Shown here: piece by piece, positions 22,988 through 26,171 of the stretch | How positions within the stretch are numbered: position 1 is the first letter of the stretch | How the letters are laid out: every line of letters starts with the position of its first letter | NCBI GenBank assembly: GCA_044351785.1 | Contig: JBILFC010000007.1 | Location: 1-26,171 of the forward strand | Direction of reading: 5' to 3' | Length of the DNA stretch: 26,171 nucleotides | Origin: JAIYCX01 sp044351785 | GTDB taxonomy: Bacteria; Bdellovibrionota_C; UBA2361; SZUA-149; DAOLCO01 | Position numbers and translations under genes: made by a program | The notes under the pieces: model-generated | The model's database searches: none | Told to the model about the DNA's origin: nothing | The model's input: the letters and a program-made list of their open reading frames with translations, nothing else

Positions 22988-23827
22988 CTAATTAGAAAAA
23001 CAAGAAGCTATACTTGTAGCAATGTCAGCATACTTAATACCGGGATGCAAAAAGGGCTTTTTAGGAACAGTTCTTATCTTACTTCCTTGCTGACAAGCTT
23101 TTAATCGTAAGATATTTTCATCGTTCATATTATCTGTCGAAAATATAATACAACTCGCTTGGGTACTACAAATCCCCTCCATGGACATTACATTATATCC
23201 TTCTTGTTCTAGTTCATTCATTCCGCCTAGGCTCGATATTAAATCATCATAGAAAGTACTTCTTCCAATCCCATAAAAAGATGGACTACTAAAGTGCGAG
23301 CCATCTTCCCCGAAAATTACTAATACTGTAGGTAGAACACCACCATCTTTTTCTATAAATTTGAGAGAATCTATTTTTTTATCTCTCTCTAAGAATAAAT
23401 TTTCTAACTCTTTTTCGAGACCTAATACTTTAGCAAGTTCGATGGAAGAGGTCTTAAATTTTGTTAAAGATGAGGTTTTTAACTCACTAACCTTTAATCC
23501 TAAACCTCTAAACATTTGAGACTGATTTTCAGCTCCTTCTGTAAGCACAATTAAACTTGGTTTCAAATTAAACACCGCCTCAGCACTTACCGCTGAATAT
23601 GCACCCAATCTTTCAATCTTCCCTGACCCCTGAAAATCGCAAATATCAGTAACACCTACCAATTTATCCTGTACCTGAAGGGCAGTCAGAAGCTCAGTTG
23701 CCACAGGAGAAAGAGAGACAATGCGGTCGGCAGCCCATACCAACCTACAATTGCCTATCATAAGGACAAATAACGTAATAAACAATGTCTTCTTACTTTT
23801 ATAAATTTTCGCTATATTTAAGATCAT
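22988..23827 (-). CDS. periplasmic binding protein of BtuF/FecB type
   Basis: 279 aa. Seen: signal peptide (KKTLFITLFVLMIGNCRLVWA|ADR); then DRIVSLSPVATELLTALQ, LVGVTDICDFQG, ERLGAYSAVSAEAVFNLKPSLIVL, GLGLKVSEL, a central helix, VLVIFGEDGSHFSS and the distal lobe GRSTFYDDLISSLGG. These are standard for cluster A-II cobalamin/siderophore binding proteins. There are several Cys (CDF, CSTQASC, CQQGS, CF) that could form disulfides or bind metal. First gene of the operon, delivering ligand to the permease and ATPase downstream. Its ATG overlaps the start codon of the divergent lipoprotein gene (shared CATG), and no ribosome site is visible. Ligand unknown: cobalamin, haem or siderophore. No outer-membrane receptor gene is in the window. 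Confidence 0.88.
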   Translation of the reverse strand: MILNIAKIYKSKKTLFITLFVLMIGNCRLVWAADRIVSLSPVATELLTALQVQDKLVGVTDICDFQGSGKIERLGAYSAVSAEAVFNLKPSLIVLTEGAENQSQMFRGLGLKVSELKTSSLTKFKTSSIELAKVLGLEKELENLFLERDKKIDSLKFIEKDGGVLPTVLVIFGEDGSHFSSPSFYGIGRSTFYDDLISSLGGMNELEQEGYNVMSMEGICSTQASCIIFSTDNMNDENILRLKACQQGSKIRTVPKKPFLHPGIKYADIATSIASCFSN

Positions 23828-24296
23828 GAATTATATAAAATTAAAGTCACTTTCTTATTACACCTTTATTATTTTGCTGACTACCCTGTCCTCTTGTTCT
23901 TTCTTCTACTCAAATTCAGAGGATCAAGAAGGAGCCAGACAGACAGTAGCCCAAGTTGTAGCTCAGTATTTACAATTTTCATTCTTAGCTAGGATGCCCG
24001 CAGTTGACTCTAGCATTTCGGTCACTGATTTTTTAGAGAATCAACATATAACTTATGATGAGTATGAATATCGGATAGTTAGATTATCAAGGCGATGGAC
24101 GATAGAGGAGAATCCTCTAATTCAGCTCAAAATTCAAGAAATCAATCTTGACGGAGACAATGCAGAAGCAACGCTAAAAAGAGTCGGAGACAATTTCCCT
24201 GAGTTAAAATTCAAGCTTCGCTGGACAGGATCAAGCTGGAGAATATTCGATGATAATATCTTCGGTAAGGATGAATTATATGAGAAGGGCAAATAA
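23826..24296 (+). CDS. predicted lipoprotein, unknown function
   Basis: 156 aa. Seen: basic N-terminus (MNYIKLKS), hydrophobic helix YYTFIILLTTLSS, and lipobox LSSC with Cys24 as lipidation site; no Asp at +2, so the outer membrane is likely if the usual rule applies. The mature part (QTVAQVVAQYLQFSFLARMP, then IQLKIQEINLDGDNAEATLKR, LKFKLRWTGSSWRIFDD) is a small alpha plus beta fold reminiscent of NTF2/DUF4878-like domains; I do not assign it. The start codon at 23826 overlaps the start of the divergent binding-protein gene. Its -10-like TATATT (23813-23818) lies 7 bases before the ATG and no ribosome site is seen, so leaderless translation is possible. It converges on the flagellin gene, and a 10-bp hairpin spans its stop. 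Confidence 0.7.
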   Translation: MNYIKLKSLSYYTFIILLTTLSSCSFFYSNSEDQEGARQTVAQVVAQYLQFSFLARMPAVDSSISVTDFLENQHITYDEYEYRIVRLSRRWTIEENPLIQLKIQEINLDGDNAEATLKRVGDNFPELKFKLRWTGSSWRIFDDNIFGKDELYEKGK

Positions 24297-24310
24297 ATTA
24301 CCCTTCTCAT
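24280..24310. terminator. hairpin spanning the lipoprotein stop, between convergent genes
   Basis: ATGAGAAGGG (24280-24289) and CCCTTCTCAT (24301-24310) form a perfect 10-bp stem; the TAA stop lies in the 11-nt loop. It lies 17 bases beyond the flagellin stop and likely ends transcription in both directions. The T tracts are poor. Confidence 0.55.
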
Positions 24311-24327
24311 CATACCTTATTCAGGTT

Positions 24328-25191
24328 CTATCCTTGTAGTAAGGTTAGAGCTAAACTTGGTTGTTGGTTAGCTTGCGCTAAGATCGAAGTAGAAGCCTGT
24401 TGCAAGATATTTAATCTTGTTAACTCAGCTGCTTCATAAGCCACATCCACATCTCTAATTCGAGATTCAGCAGCAGCAAAGTTTTCTCTAGCAACTTGTA
24501 AATTCTGAATCGAGATATTCAATCTACTTTCTACCGCTCCAAGAGTACCTCTATTTCTTGTAAGTGAATCAATCGCTAAGGATATCGCATTAAGTGCACT
24601 CTTAGCAGCAGACTGAGCACCTAAGTTAGTTGTATCGTTAATCGAATAAGTTAATCCTGCTGTAGCATTAGCTCTTAGTCCAACAGACTCTAATGTAGCT
24701 TGAACAGAACTAAAGGTAATTTGAGAATTAGAATTTCCGTCAAAACCTACTTGAAACGCTACAGAATTTGAATCAGATAGTAGCCTCAATCCGTTAAATT
24801 CAGTGGTTTCGGCAATACGTTGAATTTCACTAGATACCGCTGTAAATTCTAACTGCAAAGCAGATCTCTGGTTGGTATCATACACACCGTTCGCAGACTG
24901 CTCCGCTAGTTCCGCAAGTCTGATAAGTGAGGAGGTAATTTCATTCATCGCACCATCTGTAATGGCGATCATGGATATACCATCGTTCGCATTTCTTATG
25001 GCAACAGATGCTATCCGTTGATCAGCTTTTAACTGCTCAGCGATCGCTAGACCCGCAGCATCATCAGCGGCTTTAGTGATTCTTAAGCCCGATGACAATC
25101 TCGCATACGATGTTCTTAAACGATCAGTTGTAGCATTCAGATCTCTCTGAGCACGTAACGACTCAACGTTAGTTCTTATGTTAATTCCCAT
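24328..25191 (-). CDS. fliC: flagellin, short form
   Basis: 287 aa; the ATG at 25191 has AAGGAG 9 bases upstream. Seen: the N-terminal D0/D1 signature MGINIRTNVESLRAQRDLN, LSSGLRITKAADDAAGLAIA (about 32-51), ANDGISMIAITDGAMNEI and TEFNGLRLL; the C-terminal AAESRIRDVDVAYEAAELT and ILQQASTSILAQANQQP, ending in LLQG. Only about 50 residues separate the conserved halves, so D2/D3 domains are absent; length fits the minimal flagellins of about 270-290. It is exported by the flagellar type III apparatus to form the filament. The upstream region (25200-25329) carries several GGA hairpins that suggest translational control. The gene is not in an apparent operon with the transglycosylase (about 180 bases away), and one copy is in the window. 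Confidence 0.95.
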   Translation of the reverse strand: MGINIRTNVESLRAQRDLNATTDRLRTSYARLSSGLRITKAADDAAGLAIAEQLKADQRIASVAIRNANDGISMIAITDGAMNEITSSLIRLAELAEQSANGVYDTNQRSALQLEFTAVSSEIQRIAETTEFNGLRLLSDSNSVAFQVGFDGNSNSQITFSSVQATLESVGLRANATAGLTYSINDTTNLGAQSAAKSALNAISLAIDSLTRNRGTLGAVESRLNISIQNLQVARENFAAAESRIRDVDVAYEAAELTRLNILQQASTSILAQANQQPSLALTLLQG

Positions 25192-25199
25192 TACCCTAG

Positions 25200-25329
25200 T
25201 CTCCTTGACTCACTTTCCACCCATCTCTAGTGCCTGATGCTTTTATCCTAAAAGCCACATCCATGGAGATGGTCAGTTTTAATACATAACAGCGCTACAT
25301 CCATGCGCTACACAACAAAAATCCTTTTG
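25200..25329 (-). promoter_or_regulatory. flagellin 5' region with clustered GGA hairpins, candidate CsrA/RsmA target
   Basis: Reading the minus strand towards the start codon: hairpin CAAAA-GGAT-TTTTG (25316-25329); hairpin AGCGC-ATGGATGTA-GCGCT (25291-25309); CATGGATGT repeated at 25257-25265; TGGAAAG near 25216; hairpin GCTTTTA-GGA-TAAAAGC (25239-25255); and the ribosome site TCAAGGAGA (25200-25208). Three GGA motifs lie in hairpin loops and one in the Shine-Dalgarno. The 9-mer CATGGATGT occurs twice, 40 bases apart. CsrA sites have the core ANGGA, often in hairpin loops. I found no clear promoter, so it is not shown that all are transcribed. Confidence 0.55.
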
Positions 25330-25372
25330 CCCAATTTCCTCTAACTACTTCTTAGACTGAACATAGCATGAC

Positions 25373-26170
25373 CTATGCCAACTCATCCGACTCACTATCA
25401 CCAGCGATATCAATTTCACTAAACTTAGCTTTTAGTTTACCTACTTTTTTCACATATCCCCTTGTAATTTGAGGTAGATGAGGTTCTATTGATGAAAACG
25501 CTCCTGGATCCTTACCCAAAGAAACCGCTATCTTTTGTGCACGAGCAACATTTCCTTCACCCGCGTTATAGGCAGCGAGGGCAATTTTTTCCAATTCATC
25601 GGCAGAATTCGCTCCATGAATTTTAATGCTTGATGTTAGATTGGTGTCCCTACTGAATAAATTATGAAGTCTTCTTAAGTACCCCATTCCTAAAAATGCG
25701 TTCATGGAAGGATCAAAAGGTTTATATGGTTCGTCCATTCCTGTTTTTTGCATCATGTCACCGGCAGTCGAATCCAGTAACTGAAATACTCCTTTAGAAT
25801 GATGACCATCTCTACTAACTGCATTTGCTTTAAATGAAGATTCGACTTGAGCTACTGCAAGACCCAGATTAGGATCAACGCCGTGATATTTACCCGCAGT
25901 AATTACTATGCTTTGAATTTCTGACTTGTCGAATAAAACAGTCTCTAGTTCCCGACCTTTTGGAAGACTAAATCTTTTACTAGATACTATCTCCGGAGTC
26001 TGAGGTGGTGCTGCTATCTTCACATCTGCTACATTGACAGCAGGTGCCTCAATTTTGACACTTAGCTCTTCTTCGTCGAGCGGAATATCCCCTATTATAT
26101 ATGAGAGGGATGGTTTGGGGGCCAATTTTTGAACAGGAATTTCCTCACCATCTTCCTTGTTAGTGAGGAT
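25373..26170 (-). CDS. lytic transglycosylase (SLT family), 5' end cut by window edge
   Basis: At least 266 residues. The reading frame stays open to the right edge (ILTNKEDGEEIPVQKL precedes a TTG at 26125 that is only a possible start), so the true N-terminus is outside the window. Seen: a Pro/Glu-rich linker, then the SLT domain: SIVITAGKYHGVDPNLGLAV, the catalytic Glu in AQVESSF, GHHSKGVFQLLDSTAG, a MGYLRRL segment, LAAYNAGEGNVARA and GYVKKV. These match the Slt70-type lysozyme fold that cuts the glycan strands of peptidoglycan. A short acidic tail follows. Its position beside flagellin suggests, without proof, that it opens the wall for flagellar assembly (FlgJ-like role); general peptidoglycan turnover is the alternative. 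Whether a signal peptide exists cannot be seen. Confidence 0.85.
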   Translation of the reverse strand: MLTNKEDGEEIPVQKLAPKPSLSYIIGDIPLDEEELSVKIEAPAVNVADVKIAAPPQTPEIVSSKRFSLPKGRELETVLFDKSEIQSIVITAGKYHGVDPNLGLAVAQVESSFKANAVSRDGHHSKGVFQLLDSTAGDMMQKTGMDEPYKPFDPSMNAFLGMGYLRRLHNLFSRDTNLTSSIKIHGANSADELEKIALAAYNAGEGNVARAQKIAVSLGKDPGAFSSIEPHLPQITRGYVKKVGKLKAKFSEIDIAGDSESDELA

Positions 26171-26171
26171 A

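Noticed and set aside
25192..25372. Sigma-54 or FliA promoter for flagellin
   Set aside because: No GG-N10-GC and no TAAA-N-GCCGATAA pair with acceptable spacing could be found upstream of the gene.
1..26171. CRISPR array, tRNA or rRNA genes, insertion sequence transposase
   Set aside because: No regularly spaced direct repeats, no cloverleaf with GGTTCRANTCC, and no transposase-like protein were seen on either strand.

Overview
The window reads as chromosome from a flagellated, diderm (Gram-negative type) bacterium with fairly low GC (roughly 35-45% by eye). It encodes a short flagellin, a lipobox lipoprotein, a periplasmic binding protein with its ABC importer, and a lytic transglycosylase, all of which fit a two-membrane envelope. 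The phylum cannot be fixed from sequence alone. An H-X9-DG (DUF1559) prepilin and a TIGR03790-type secreted protein recall Planctomycetes/Verrucomicrobia-like or deltaproteobacterial/Bdellovibrionota-like environmental lineages; this is an inference.

Layout. 1-4621 (+): end of a surface-glycan type cluster, with a COG5610-like HAD protein (cut by the left edge), a GT4-like glycosyltransferase, and a membrane protein ending in ankyrin repeats. 4682-10103: a mosaic of small accessory genes, several visibly GC-richer than their surroundings. These are a membrane protein, an uncharacterised protein coupled to a DUF1559 prepilin, an uncharacterised acidic-tailed protein behind a structured leader with its own intrinsic terminator, a double Lrp/AsnC regulator, and a GRDP-like protein bounded by a 14-bp inverted repeat. 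10263-12692 (+): large secreted TIGR03790 protein with four Ig-like repeats. 12768-14598: AAA-ATPase/DUF4143 protein divergent from a dual-specificity phosphatase. 14629-14735: a hairpin and a REP-like paired palindrome.

14853-20368 (-): six tightly packed genes read right to left: secreted NAGPA-domain protein, TrmH-like methyltransferase, AtuA-family protein, its separately encoded C-terminal domain, a RibBA homologue that has lost most catalytic and all zinc residues, and an HD phosphohydrolase. Overlaps or gaps of a few bases argue for one operon. A 22-bp perfect palindrome sits between it and a divergent hydrophilic protein gene.

21295-23827 (-): BtuFDC/siderophore-type ABC importer, divergent from a lipoprotein with overlapping start codons. 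24328-26171 (-): flagellin and a lytic transglycosylase cut by the right edge. The DNA upstream of flagellin has six GGA motifs in about 130 nt, three of them in hairpin loops and one in the Shine-Dalgarno, which resembles a CsrA/RsmA target.

The strongest leads are the flagellin leader, the operon with the apparently dead RibBA homologue, and the hairpin-terminator leader at 7610-7715.
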